Shown here: piece by piece, positions 32,277-43,954 of the stretch
Layout of the letters: every line of letters starts with the position of its first letter
Numbering within the stretch: the first letter of the stretch is position 1
NCBI GenBank assembly: GCA_004369085.1
Contig: ML210301.1
Location: forward strand, 1 to 64,000
Direction: 5' to 3'
Source: Coprinopsis marcescibilis
Lineage: Eukaryota > Basidiomycota > Agaricomycetes > Agaricales > Psathyrellaceae
DNA length: 64,000 nt
The notes under the pieces: model-generated
Told to the model about the DNA's origin: nothing
Seen by the model: the letters and a program-made list of their open reading frames with translations, nothing else
Database searches by the model: none
Made by a program: the position numbers and the translations under genes

Positions 32277-33790
32277 ATGGCGACCGACGAAATTATCGAC
32301 CAGCACGTTTCGACCAACCAATGTCGCCTCGCTATAGATGCTCTCCACTCGTATGAGTCCAAAAAACAGGAAAAGCTCGAGGAAAGCGAACTCATCTCAG
32401 GAAAAGAGCCAAACATCTGGTTGAACATTACCGTGAAGAAGATTCCTGCAGGACATAGAATGAAGCCGGTCAAAATGTATGTCTTCTGCATCTTTATATG
32501 ATCTTTGGTCGATTCTGACTCTCAAAAGTCCCATTGTTTACCCTCTTGTCGACCCACGGACTACTCCAATTTGCTTGATCACAAAGGATCCTCAACGAGA
32601 GTACAAGGACCTCCTGGAAACACAGAACATCAAGTTTATCTCGCGGGTAGTTGGAATTGAGAAGCTTAAGGGCAAATTCAAGCCTTATGAAGCTAGACGG
32701 GCGTTGTTGAAGGAGAATGGGATGTTCCTTGCGGACGAGCGTGTCGTTACTCTCTTGCCTAAGCTATTAGGGAAAAAATGGTTTGAGGCGAAAAAGTACG
32801 TGCTTTTTTCCTATGTAAAACGATGTTCTGACCATTTGGCACAGACAGCCGATTCCTGTTTGTCTGAAGCGAAAGGATCTGAAGGCGGAACTGGAGCGTG
32901 CCATCTCATCGACATACATGAATCAGAATCAAGGTACTTGCACGTAAGTGGTTTGATTACTGAACCCATTGCGGAGCTTGAAGCCTTACCTATTGTAAAG
33001 GTCTGTCAAAATAGCAACACTATCGCAAAAGCCTGCGCAAGTGCTCGCCAATCTTCAGAAGGCCCTTCCAACAATTATCGCCAACATCAAGGACGGATGG
33101 GAAAACATTCAGAGCCTTCACATCAAAACGAACTCGAGCGTGAGCCTGCCAATCTGGAGTTGTTCTCTGGATTCTTCAGAGGGAGGTCGCTGGCATAACC
33201 TGGAGGCGGAAGCTGAGAGCGTCAATGGCGAGGACAGCGAGGCTGAGGTCTCGGACTCGATGGTTGTGGATGCGCCTGTGGAAAAGAAGTCGGCGGCTAA
33301 GGCAGGACGCAAGCGCGACTCGAACTCGGACGAGGAGATGAAGGAGGAGCTTCCGAGGAAACGATCGAAGAATGAGAAGAGTGGGCCAGTCACGAAGGCA
33401 ACAAAAGCGACGACTAGCGCACCGGCCCCTTCTGCAGAACCCTCGACCAAATCAAAACCCCAAGCGAAAGCGGTCTCCAGCAAGGTGTCTTCAGCCGCTG
33501 AGCCAGCGCCGCAGTCCAGTGGATCGAAGAAGTCAAAGTCAAAGGAAACTGACTCGGCGTCTGTCCCTATTCCTGCCAAGGTAGCGTCCAAGGCCAAAAC
33601 CACTCAGGCCCAATCATCAAAAGCGGAGAAACCCCAGACGATCCTCAAGTCGACGGCGAACACATCAAAGGAGTTGAAGACGAAACGCGATGCGATTTCA
33701 GGAGAGAAAAAGAAAGAAAAGGTCGTGAAACAAAAGCTTGGGAAGTCTGCAAAAAGCACTCTGCTCGGCAAAAAGGCTGCGCAGAGCTGA
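32277..33790 (+). CDS. Ribosomal L1 domain protein (RSL1D1/Cic1/Utp30-like), nucleolar
   Basis: Exons: 32277..32476, 32529..32795, 32845..32943, 33001..33790. The total is 1356 nt and 451 aa. Residues about 1-255 form an L1/L10a-type domain: IWLNITVKKIP, KPVKIPIVYPLVDP, PICLITKDPQREYKDLL, FISRVVGIEKLKGKFKPYEARR, FLADERVVTLLPKLLGKKWFEAKKQPIPV. These are typical of ribosome-biogenesis L1-domain proteins rather than the ribosomal protein itself. Next is a long lysine/serine/alanine-rich tail with many KKxKxK clusters, fitting a nucleolar RNA-binding factor. Yeast relatives Cic1/Nsa3 and Utp30 act in pre-60S and pre-40S assembly; I cannot tell which orthologue this is. MDN1, also a pre-60S factor, is encoded 12 kb away. 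No defects. Confidence 0.87.
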
Positions 33791-34206
33791 GGTGGTGTCT
33801 GCATTTCATAGACATTTCGTCAGTTGATAAAATCGTTTGGTTTGTAGACCAATGTCAATATGTTCTGCTGAACAGTACGCTTTGTCTTTATGTACTTCAT
33901 TACCCGACGTTACATGCACATTCGAACCGGTTTCACTTGTACGTCCATGGATATCCGGGATGTTCTTGATTCAAGCCCATCTCTCTCCATCTCCTCTGAG
34001 CTCATTACTACTGTTCTGTCCTATACTAGGAGCTGCTCATGTCCCTAGGGGCTTGCCTCAGCGAGTTGATTTGGCGCCCAGTTCTTCAATGGTAGTGCCA
34101 AGGCCGGTCCTTTACCACATGGAATTCAACCGGCACATGTCCAACCCGGTTTAGTTAATAAATACACTCGTCAGGAAGGGCCGAGACGGCCTTTCCCCCA
34201 CTTGAC
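33791..34206. other. Intergenic, no gene seen
   Basis: Between two tandem plus-strand genes. A 105-codon plus-strand open frame (33837-34154) lacks motifs and overlaps the likely 3' UTR and promoter, so it is not called. Confidence 0.4.
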
Positions 34207-35428
34207 ATGGAACGGTCTAGCACCAAAGTGAGTATTCAGCATCCAAATGCTTCAGACTGTCGCTTGGTCGGTATCTTGGAACAGATTGCGTCAGATCAAC
34301 CCACACAAGGCCGAAAACTTGCTTTGGTGCGTCTCACAATCGTACCTCAATTGAAATGTAATCTCAAGCCGAGACTGAATGCCTTCAGATATTACATGGT
34401 ACACTCGGGTATGAGCAGTTTCCATCCGAAAAACGTGTCGGTTCAATGCCCTTACGGAAAGTTGAACATCCAGACATAAGGACTATCTGTTCCAGAAAGC
34501 ACTGTCAAATAAGCTACCGTTAGATTCGTTTCGCTTTGATTTCCGGTAAGTTCTCGCTTTCGATCTCGAAAACGTGGTGATTCATGCGACCTCGATTTAT
34601 GTAGAGGGAATAACGAGAGCGGGGGTGTGTGGAAACAAGGGGCTCTGCATGAAGATTTTGAAGATCTGCAAGCTGTGGTTGCCTACCTCAAGTCGGGCTA
34701 TGGCTACGTAATTGATCTCGTCGTTGGCCACTCTCGTGGCGCAATTGCCGGATTTCATTGGATTGCAGCGTCGGAAGATGGCAGGAAAGCATCAGCGTTT
34801 GTCAACGTATCAGGGAGATATCGAATGGAGGTTCGTCATCGCAATTGAACTCTGGCCCTCAGCACACACTAAAGATTCTGATTAGCGTATCGTGGGTGAG
34901 TCCTACAGCCCTGACTCACATACCCAGGGGGGTAACTGTCCATAATTTAGAATCCGATGGAGTAAAGCTATGGCTCGAGGCTTTCAAAAAACAAGGCTTT
35001 TACGAATGGGAAGCGTCAGTGGCACGGAAGAAGATTCGTGTGACAGTCACGCCGGATGACCTGAAATCGTTCGTCAACTGGGATACATCCTTTGTTTGGA
35101 CTCAGTTCCCTTCGCATACACATGTGCTTTCTGTTCACGGGCTTCAGGACCGGGTTGTCCCTCCGTGAGTGTCTGGAACCCCTTTTCACTATCTAATTTC
35201 AATTATCTTACTCACTCTAGATATGATGCTGTGATATACACACACGCCCTGGGTAATCGATCCCCTGGAACTGCGACACTGCATTACGTGGAAACGGCGG
35301 ATCACAATTTTACAGGGCAGAAGGACGTGGTTGTCGACGCTATCTTGCGCTGGTTGGAGGACAAAGAAAGAGGGGTTCTCAAACCTGTTGGTGTTTCCTT
35401 GGGAGAGGGACATAAGGCGTACCTGTAA
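34207..35428 (+). CDS. Alpha/beta hydrolase (serine aminopeptidase S33-like)
   Basis: Seven exons: 34207..34326, 34389..34408, 34474..34545, 34605..34830, 34886..34895, 34951..35164, 35221..35428. The total is 870 nt and 289 aa. Fold markers: LILHGTLGHKDY (oxyanion loop, about residues 45-57), SFRFDFRGNNESGG (about 66-78), and the nucleophile elbow GHSRG with Ser114. The acid is probably Asp216 (HGLQDRVVP) and the base His249 (TADHNF), so the catalytic triad is complete. No signal peptide; probably cytosolic. The substrate cannot be told from sequence. Two exons are tiny (20 and 10 nt) but both are required to keep frame and family-like sequence across HGTLGHKDY and RIVESDG. No sign of decay. 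Confidence 0.88.
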
Positions 35429-36211
35429 TTATAACTAACTTGAACTGCGTCGGATCCTAGCCTGTTCAATTGATATCAGTGTGTGACACAGCCCAATCGG
35501 GAGTTCAAGGTAGTAGCGGTACCGGTGTTAATCAACATCGCAAAGAAATTTGCAGGGCGAACTCTCCGAGTACTAAGTATAACGTCGACAGTGACACACA
35601 TCTAGACACAAAATGTCGCCGGCGGGCTTGAAGCTTGAGCTTGAATCTCCACCTTCGGCATTCTAATTATGTTTTCCGGTACGACGCCACAGTCTAAGTA
35701 TAAGTTACACCGGCCGTGCACGATCACATGTGACTCTATTTCACCAAAGCGACGTGAAGGCAATCGAGAGTGTAGAATCAATACAAAATAGTTATAGAAG
35801 TGTTCCCGAGTACTTAATATACATGTGTATGGTACAGATTATGGTAGTAATAGTTACGATAAGCCCGTATCATGCATCGTGTAGTACGAATAGATAAGTG
35901 ATAGAACAACATGATAGGTGAAAGAACAACATATAAATAGGCAAGTTATGCTACAGTGCATGTAGTGTGAGGATAGCGGGGGTTTGTCCGTCATTTGGAA
36001 TTAGATTTATGAGTGTGCTTGGGCAATGACGAATCCCAGAAGCGTTGTGTGGTTTGGAAGACCTCCGGACCCGCCGATGAAAAATTAGTTGGTGTATTAA
36101 TTGGTGTTGCAGAATTTGGAGACGCCGGAGAGGTTGGTTTATGGGATGGGCTTCCACATGTATGATGTCGTGATGTCTTGCCACTGCGCGGACATGTCTC
36201 CGCCAAAGACT

Positions 36212-36322
36212 TCAGAAGAATGTGACTCCGGTTTGTGCAGCCGCTGCGCTGACGCTGGTCGAGCCTGAGGGTTTGGAAGTCGAGGTGGAAGAGCCTTTGG
36301 TTTTGTCTCCTTTTTCGCTCAT
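36212..36322 (-). CDS. Candidate 36-aa micro-ORF behind a TATA box
   Basis: The ATG at 36322 opens a 36-codon frame rich in Ser, Thr, Lys and Ala (begins MSEKGDKTKG, ends TGVTFF). It lies about 90 nt downstream of a strong TATA element on the same strand. No family is recognised; it could equally be chance in a gene-poor interval, or the first exon of an unresolved gene. Confidence 0.25.
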   Translation of the reverse strand: MSEKGDKTKGSSTSTSKPSGSTSVSAAAAQTGVTFF

Positions 36323-36410
36323 GTCTTTGAGTTCGAGTGTAGGAAAATGTAGTAGAGAACGGGTTCTGGGAGAATTGGGGATGATAATATTCGACCAACA
36401 TATCACCTGG

Positions 36411-36420
36411 CTTTTATATC
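36411..36420 (-). promoter_or_regulatory. TATA-like element
   Basis: GATATAAAAG on the minus strand, followed by pyrimidine-rich sequence and the ATG of the 36-codon frame about 90 nt downstream, a spacing normal for a basidiomycete promoter with a short 5' UTR. Confidence 0.4.
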
Positions 36421-38909
36421 GCTCGGGAGAACTAATTGGGGTATCTTGAAATCGCAACCTTGAGTCCAAACACTCGCCGAATAGCTCACTGCAATTGTCC
36501 TAATGAGTATGGGTATGAGACGGCGCAGCTAATATTGAAATTGAACTAGGCCCGGTTCGTAAACAGATAGAGATCTGATCTCGTGGCAAGGTCTCGACAC
36601 GGCTCATCAGTTGGTGTTTCACGATGGAGAAGATACCCTACTCACGCTCGCATATCCATTTAGCGAGCCAACACTGCAGATGCAAATGGCTGGCTCGTGG
36701 GCAGAAAGTTGACTAACACCACGGCCCCACAGCCCTCGAGTCGTACAGCTTCGAATAAATTGAACAATGCCGGCAGTCACGGATATGACTCGCCTACTAC
36801 TTCGTCCTCAAAATAGACCACTTAAGATACCTTGTTTTCTACGTGTATAAATGGCTTGGGATCGGTGAACGACGCGCACCGGGGACCCAACCTTTCTCGA
36901 ATGCGGTAAAACTGTGACCGCGCAAGAGCATTACATTCTGTTTTGTAAGGAGTATCAGATGTCACCCAACTGAGCCAAGCATCCTCATGGTTCGCCGCCA
37001 GTATGGAACTGCGCGTCACTGAGTCATAGGGATGTGCCATCACCTCACACTTAAAGTTCTTCAAAAGCTACGTCACTTGGTCTTTCTGCTACCCAATCTC
37101 AGTGGCTAGTTATAGGCAGATTCTGACAGAGCAAATCGGACGGCCTGACAGTGGGTATGATTCAGGCAGCTGTCACTTAATTATCTCGAGAAAAAGAATT
37201 GAGGCTTGTTTAGGCATTGTGTACGTCGTTTTTGTTGGAAAGGGACAATCAATGCGCTCCAATATGCTCCAATATACCACTATTTCCGGGCAGTCAGCGG
37301 CTCGGATTTCATTGCCGTGAGTAACGCGCAAGCTAAAGTATCTATCTACTTTACCTCCCTTGCCGCGGGTAGCGGCTGTATTCACTATGGTCGTTCCGAG
37401 CTCCGTTGCATTGTCCGACTGTTGGATGTCCTTAGCCGTTTCACGCGTTACTAGCGGGGACCTACAATCGACGACGGGAACATCAGAAACTACGCGAGGA
37501 GACCCGATCTCAGTGAATAGCAAGTGTTAATATCCAGCCAACACGTGTGGATGGTCCAGTGCGCGCAGACTTTTTGCCGATCGCATGAATCATAATTAGC
37601 GTAGACGAGATGACCTTCTTGAGCGCGTGCCTCAAATCAGGAACAAATTAACTTGTCAAATCGCAGCAGGTCAGGCCACTGGGCGTTCAGATAGGAGATT
37701 ACAAGGGGGCGAGGAAACTTGAAAGAGATCTACAACTTTTTGTTGGTGCTACTTCCGCTGCATACTTATACTTCATCATTCCAGGTTCCTGTATGGTACT
37801 CAGTCATGGAGTTCCCGAGTCTATATACAAACGTCACCCGGAGCCTAGCAAAGCAAACGCTCTCGGAATCACCTATTGATCCAGTAATTCTCTCTCATAC
37901 AACCAAATGTTTATCACGAATGGTTCTGGGAGTAAATTAGGCGCTTGTTCCTACAACTAAGGATCAAGAACCTTAGACAACACAGCAGTTGCAGCATTGA
38001 AGCTCTACCGGGAGGGAGAACAGCGAGCACATCGTATCTCAGTTCCCAGTTCCGCGGCATCCTGTGTTCAAGCTCCATTAAAGCGATGATGAAATGCCTA
38101 AATGGTGCTTGAACCTTGAGGAAGACGGCGTCGTGCAAGACTCATCGGATCTGTCACAGTGCCTAATAGACTGAGCATGTCAATCATGTCAGCTACAAGT
38201 ATGCACTATTTAGTAGTCCGCTCTCTGACAGCCCTGTTCCTGATGGCCCCAACGGACTTCGGTTCCATGGTCTAATAAAAGCATCGATATATGGGTACCT
38301 AAGTCTGAACCAGCTGCGCAAGTGAGAAGTTTCAGTTGCGCTTTAACATCCTTGTGGAGACTGTTTTGATGGAGTACGAATACTTCCGGTTTTCTCGTGA
38401 TAGCCACATCGCAGATGATCAATGTGTCCTTAAATAAGCGCTGGTGTCGTGCGAACGGCAGGCAATGCCCCCGTTCATCAGTACCCGCCCCTGATCCGGA
38501 AATAGGATGGCTAACACCAGGATAGGAGCTGACACGAGTACTCTGAAGCCACGGCGGTCAAATAATTGGAGGGAGCGCTACAAAGTACTTTCCACAGATG
38601 GTTCCAACTGCACTCTGCGAAAAAGTGGGCCTCACTGGCAGCGGTAGCTTCAGTCCACATATCTAGATTTTACGTTTCTCACTCCTCAGCCCGCGACGCA
38701 TGATGGGAAATTTGATATACAGCCCACCTTCGACGAGAAACGCGCACTTCGGAATAGACAAATACATCGACTGAGATCTGAAAAGGACCTGTAATGATTT
38801 CCCATGAAGCCCATCTCCGTAGTTAAAATGGTATCCAAGAGACTACGGCCGTGAGCAACAGACCAGCTCCCATCGCATGATAGCTGCCTCGAGGCAGGTT
38901 CGCGGTTAG

Positions 38910-40410
38910 TTAAGCCACAGTTACGATTATCTTTCCCCTTTACAGCCATCGTCATCATACGTGCAACAGCCGAATAGCGAAAAATACTTGCAAATTATTG
39001 TTGCTTTCCATTTCTCTGTGAGCGTCTATTATCCTGTCCCAAGGATACACCTGACGCAGAACGGTAAAAGTTCAATCAATTGAAGACTGCGAGCCCAACG
39101 GAGGCACGGCGCACTATTTGGGAGACATACCTGGTGGAGATAAATGCGGATCGGGCCAGTTCCTCCCTCTCCGGTGATTTGTTGAAGAACTTCTGTTTCG
39201 AACCTGTTTGAATGGAAGATAGTTAGAATGGGCTGTAAACGTCAGCTGATTCAGTCATGGGACCAAAGTACCGGGAAATTAAATTGGCTTGATACTTTGG
39301 GGCACGAGAACGGAGAGTTGAACCTTCGATTCTCAACCGTTTGCGGAGGATTGGTGACAAATCAAAAGAATTGACTATAGACCCTATGTTTTTGTTTTTT
39401 GATCCTTAGACTAGGGTGTTCATGAGTAGAGCGATCAGTGCTTACCGCTCAGTAAGGCCAGCATTGTCATACGACCATCCACGGCCAAGGCCTCGATATT
39501 TCTGACGAAGTGACTTTGTGCGACAAAATCGATCACCACGTCTGCCCCGTGGCCTTTGGTGATATGATTCACCTCTGCAGCAAAGTTTTGGGTCTTGTAG
39601 TTCACAGCGTGGGTAGCGCCATTGGGCAAGCCTAAAATCCAGTTTATCTTATGCTCTGTAGAAGTGGTTCCAATAACCGTCTCTCTTGAAATCTTCCTTG
39701 AGCTTGAGTTACCTCAATCAACACGGCGAGGACGTACGCGCCGTAAATGCGGGCAAGCTGAATGGCAGCAACGCCGACTCCAGATGCTGCAGCGTGGATG
39801 AGCACATTCTCTTTCGTCCGTAAGCTGCCAATCAGTATCAAGGCTTGGAATGCTACGATTTGAAAGATCATTGATATGTTTGTCTCGCAATGAAGTCGGA
39901 ATATCCGTACCTGTTAAAAAGTTTTCTGGGATTGCGGCTGCCTCAGCCCATGTGAGGGCCTGAGGTTTTTTGATAAGGTTCTCCTGAGGTACGGTCACAA
40001 GCTCCGCATATGCACCCTTTTGTGTGTTTCAAACCAATGTCCCGAGAACAGACTTTCGAGCTTGCTTACACCGGCGACTAGACCAATCACTTCGTCTCCA
40101 ATCTTCCATTCCTCAACATCGTTCCCGAGCTCAGAGATTACCCCAGAGAACTCTACACCCAGTATTTGGGATGCTCCTGGAGGCGGTGGGTACTGGCCTT
40201 CACGTTGATGGATGTCCATACGATTCAGACCAAAAGCCTTGACCTGCGACATCCGGAATTAAGTCTGTGAACAGCAAGAAGGTCGAATCAGCCAGCCATT
40301 GAACGCACATTTATGAGAACCTCGCCGGGGCGGGGTGACGGTGCATCGATCTCACCGATGTAGAGGCTTTCGGCTGGGCCTCTTCCACCTCTTACCAATA
40401 TAGCACGCAT
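38910..40410 (-). CDS. NAD(P)H quinone oxidoreductase, PIG3-like (MDR superfamily)
   Basis: Nine exons (minus): 40309..40410, 40070..40243, 39911..40016, 39738..39852, 39446..39684, 39272..39374, 39131..39203, 38988..39050, 38910..38930. The total is 996 nt and 331 aa, the normal length. It starts at the only in-frame ATG (40410, MRAILVRGG). Zinc-less MDR features: GEVLINVKAFGLNRMDIHQREG near 35-50, GVEFSGVI, GDEVIGLVAGGAYAELV, PENFLTAFQAL, and nucleotide-binding HAAASGVGVAAIQLA (about 147-160). Then come NGATHAVNYK, the GADVVIDFV segment, RIEGSTLRSR, YQANLI and a C-terminus resembling VYPWDRIIDAHREMESN, which are hallmarks of the TP53I3/PIG3 branch. Probable role: NADPH-dependent one-electron quinone reduction or detoxification in the cytosol. 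The last exon is only 21 nt. All phases close. Confidence 0.9.
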
Positions 40411-41916
40411 GGACTTCAGGGCTTCTATTGGGTTGCGGATTGTGGGAGCCGTGTGGTTTCTTGCAGTGACTAACGGTGTAGAGTGCAAGAGCTGGACAGC
40501 CCTAGTCTACAGAGCATGGTTACAGATATCGATGGTGGCCAATACTGGCGCCACCAATACTTGCATGACGCGACAAATGATCGCACGCGGGTAACCGGGT
40601 TGCTGCAATTAAGTCTCTTGGAATTTTAATCTTGAACTTCAAAGTGATCACAACCCGGCACATTTGAAGTGGACACACTGGCCGTTGTTCTGTACGTACA
40701 TCCGTAAGAATCGCGCCTTATGAAGTGTTACCACACAGTTGGTAATTGCGTAGCCATTATCCATCGCCCTCGGTCGAACCATTAACAAAAGGCGACTTCA
40801 CAACGATCTCTCAAACCTGAGTTTCACAGGCTCTCCGTCGGGACTCGGCTGTCCAGAAAACTTTTGACTATCCCGTAAACTCAACACATTAACCCAATCG
40901 CGGGCATCACATTGATCTTAACATATCGAGCCGAGCCGTCAGCTGCCGTCAGTCATTTAAGTTTCAAAGCTCGGGCCAGAAGTAAGTATGAGAATACATA
41001 CCAATGCCATACTACAACTTACGATACTCTCATTGTTCGCCATGGGGATCACTGGCCCAGCCTGTCGTGCGAAAGGTAATAAGGCTGGCTCCGAAGGCCG
41101 AGGTAGCCCATGCAGAGTAGAAACCGACCATCGTACCGGAAACATAACGTCAACACGACTCGGAGTATGATATTAAAGTTGCACATAAGTAGGGGACTGC
41201 CAATTCAATCCACCTACGTTACTTATAACACGAACCTCTGACCTCCAAGTTTTCCAGAGTCAAGGCCATCAACCCTTCCAAATTAGCGCGTGCCGGCACA
41301 TCATGATATATCGGCTTGATGCGATCGGAGTCGATCGGACACTCAAACAAATGATGTTTCTCACGATAAAAACCCGTGGGCCACAACAAGACGACGCCAG
41401 GCTTTGTTCTCAACCCCCATCTTCTCCTTAGGTTCAGGATTCCTACTAGGTGAGCATTTTTCCATTGCTAAATACTCTTGTGATGATTTCTATGCTATGG
41501 TCCGTGTTTCCAAGAGGCGACTAGACATCGCTGTACCCCGTGCAGATAAATTTTAACCTAGCCATCTGACCTACTTTGCCTCGTCTTTTTTCGTCGAAAC
41601 AAAGTCACTGACATTTCATCCAATCTCCTTAGGCCGGCCAACTCATTACTACAGTTCTATTACTCTTTTACTACATGAATAAAAGCAATTTTAGTCCTCA
41701 GCTCGATGGATTTCAATCAGAGCTCACTCAAAGCTGCCTATCTGGCAACCATGCGACAGATAACTTATCCATATCAAATTTTCAACGTTCAACAAATCAA
41801 TGATAGGATATTAGGGAATGACAAGGGTATGTAAAGTCAGAATCGTTGATACGCGTCGAGCGGTTCTCCTGCTGTCTCTGAACTTGCAATCAATTTGGCT
41901 GGGTGGTAGGCGGAGC
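40411..41916. other. Intergenic, no firm gene
   Basis: Promoter of the oxidoreductase at the left and 3' flank of the secreted protein at the right. Apart from the 60-codon candidate at 40988 nothing coding is supported. Confidence 0.4.
40988..41170 (+). CDS. Candidate small secreted peptide
   Basis: A 60-codon frame beginning MRIHTNAILQLTILSLFAMG, a plausible signal peptide, followed by a short basic, glycine-rich region with two cysteines and one N-glycosylation-like NIT site. No homologue recognised; single-exon and short, so it may be chance. Confidence 0.25.
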   Translation: MRIHTNAILQLTILSLFAMGITGPACRAKGNKAGSEGRGSPCRVETDHRTGNITSTRLGV

Positions 41917-42926
41917 TCATGCGTTTTGAATGGCTTGTTGCTGGGCGAGGAACGTTGTTGAGGCTGCTGGACATCCAACACCTGGTCCGCGCAAATTCTG
42001 GAGTGTTACAAGCGCGGCTTGCATGCGAGTAAGCTGCGATTCCTTCGAGTTGTCGGTGGGGAAGGAGACCCGGACTGAAGGGTTGTTAACGGCGAAACCG
42101 GCTCCAACGTTGGCATTCAATGACTGAGTAGAGTTGATTATTTTTTGTTCACCGTTGACTAATTGTGAACACTTACAGTAATGAAGTCGTTGCGGTTTGG
42201 TGGGCAGGCGCAGGGGATTTTGACGACTTGTCCCGCGGCGTTGCGAATACCGTCGCAGTCACCAGTTCCAGTTGGGTTCAAACCGGCTGGGTGGCCAAAC
42301 TCAGGTACCAGTGCCGGATTGACACCTCCAGCCGGTGGTGCAGGAGCGGGTGCTGGAGCTGGTGGTGCAGGAGCAGGAGCAGGCTGTTGAGGAGCTGGTG
42401 CAGGACCGTTATCCGGACCATCCTGGATGGCCCTTTGCTGTGCCAAGAACGTGGTCGCCGCAGCGGGGCATCCCGCACCTGGTCCTCGCAAATTTTGCAG
42501 GGTTACTAATGCAGCTTGCATGCGGGTAAGTTGCGATGCCTTGGAGTTGTCCGTCGGGAACGACACAGCAATCCCAGGGTTGTTCACAGCTCTCCCTGCG
42601 TCCACGTTCGCGTTCAATGACTATTTCGATTTCGGAAGAAAGACGCGTTTGATTAGCATTCAAATGTGGTACGGGTGCACGGATGTATCACTGACTCGCA
42701 AGAACTCGCCACGGTCTGGGGGGCAAAAGCAGGGGATCTTGACCACTTGTCCCGCAGCATTAGTGATACCATCACAGTCGCCAGTTCCGGTTGGGTTCAA
42801 ACCAGCAGGGTGGCCAAACTCGGGGACAAGAGCTGGGTCCACGGCTCGTCGTTGAATATGGACAGGGGTGGAGCTGACTGATACGACCAAGGCAGAGATG
42901 GCGAAAATGAACGTTGTCGACCTCAT
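41917..42926 (-). CDS. Secreted protein with two tandem copies of one domain
   Basis: Exons (minus): 42696..42926, 42177..42620, 41917..42123. The total is 882 nt and 293 aa. A signal peptide (MRSTTFIFAISALVVSVSS) and an RR site precede the first unit. Each unit of about 110 aa contains PALVPEFGHPAGLNPTGTGDCDG, VVKIPC.CPP, an exon junction, then SLNANV, SFPTDNSK, QLTRMQAALVTLQNLRGPG and GCPAA.TTFLAQQ. The two units are joined by a 30-residue Pro/Ala linker. Both units are interrupted by an intron at the same point (between ...F[LI]x and SLNANV). The family is common in mushroom secretomes but unnamed; four conserved cysteines per unit probably form disulphides. Function unknown. Confidence 0.85.
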
Positions 42927-43954
42927 TTCGAATGGAACTCCGGTGCTAATGAATGGGATTGATTGAGGAGAAGCAGTTAAGGAGTGGGCGGAGCGTCAAG
43001 CTTCAACGGGTGTCTGATAATCAACGATTCTGAAGCGACTGGCGCTTGATGGAAAGTAGAAAGCACAAAGGAGCCAAAGAGGGCGAAAGAAGGGAATGCG
43101 GTGTGGAGCTACAGGCTGGACATCTTATACAGGTTCGATGTGCCACGAGGTCTTGAGATGCTGGAGCACTTTCCCAGGACAATTAGGCAACAAGCTCTTT
43201 GTCAACAACTCGCAATCGTTGCCATGGAAGAAGTCCTCGTTTTCACCTGACAACGGAGACCAACATATAGTTCGACTAGGACCCAGAGCAATAGGAACTA
43301 AATGAATGGGTGCTGGGCACTGCCAAATAGCTGCTGGGGAATTCACATTGTCAGTAGATGTTCTGGTGTTTCCTGAATTTAACCTGAATTCCTTGTGGGC
43401 TTTTTTCGTAATTTTAAGGATGAAGACGGAGCTGAGGTGTTCTGCTTCACAACTGTTAGGTCAACACGCGGAGAAGCCGCCAGAAATTCCCATTAGGCCT
43501 CGCCCTTCCAACCCACGATGGGTGTGTATGTTGGAGTTGGTATTTATGCATGTGGATAGAAGTGTGGTGGTGTGGTGTGAAGCATCTCACGTTTGCCGAA
43601 GGAGAACTCAGCGTGTGCAAGCCAGTATCATTACTGTGGGTCGGATTTAGTATGTGCTTGTACCTGACTCTCAGCGATACGCTTTAAAGATGGTGCTGAT
43701 CATCTGAATTGAAGGAGACGGTACTTTCCCGATGTGCTGCTCAAACTGCGCAATCAGGAATATCATGATCGAGCTCGAGATGCTTGACAACGTCGAGATG
43801 AACAATGTTCAAGACCGACACATCCTTCAAATTCAACCGCGGGTCATCATGATTCCATGCCAGATACATAGCGGCGTGATGGGAGCTCCACCACTCGAGA
43901 GTTCAAATCAAAGATCAGTTCCCAATGGGCGCGTCCAACGGATTTGGCCACGGG
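42927..43954. other. Intergenic, no gene seen
   Basis: Promoter of the duplicated secreted protein at the left and 3' flank of the epoxide hydrolase at the right. Plus-strand open frames of 110-125 codons (43306-43650, 43732-44109) lack motifs and the second overlaps the hydrolase on the opposite strand. Confidence 0.4.

Larger units (their letters stand above)
35429..38909. other. Gene-poor 3.5 kb stretch
   Basis: No protein-coding gene of normal size is supported on either strand. Open frames are short, lack motifs, and no consistent intron structure was found. The only promoter-like signal is a TATA element with a 36-codon frame at 36212-36420. Composition looks like unselected intergenic or strongly decayed DNA. 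Confidence 0.4.

Noticed and set aside
33837..34154. 105-codon plus-strand frame between the L1-domain and hydrolase genes
   Set aside because: Sits in the expected 3' UTR and promoter, no motif.
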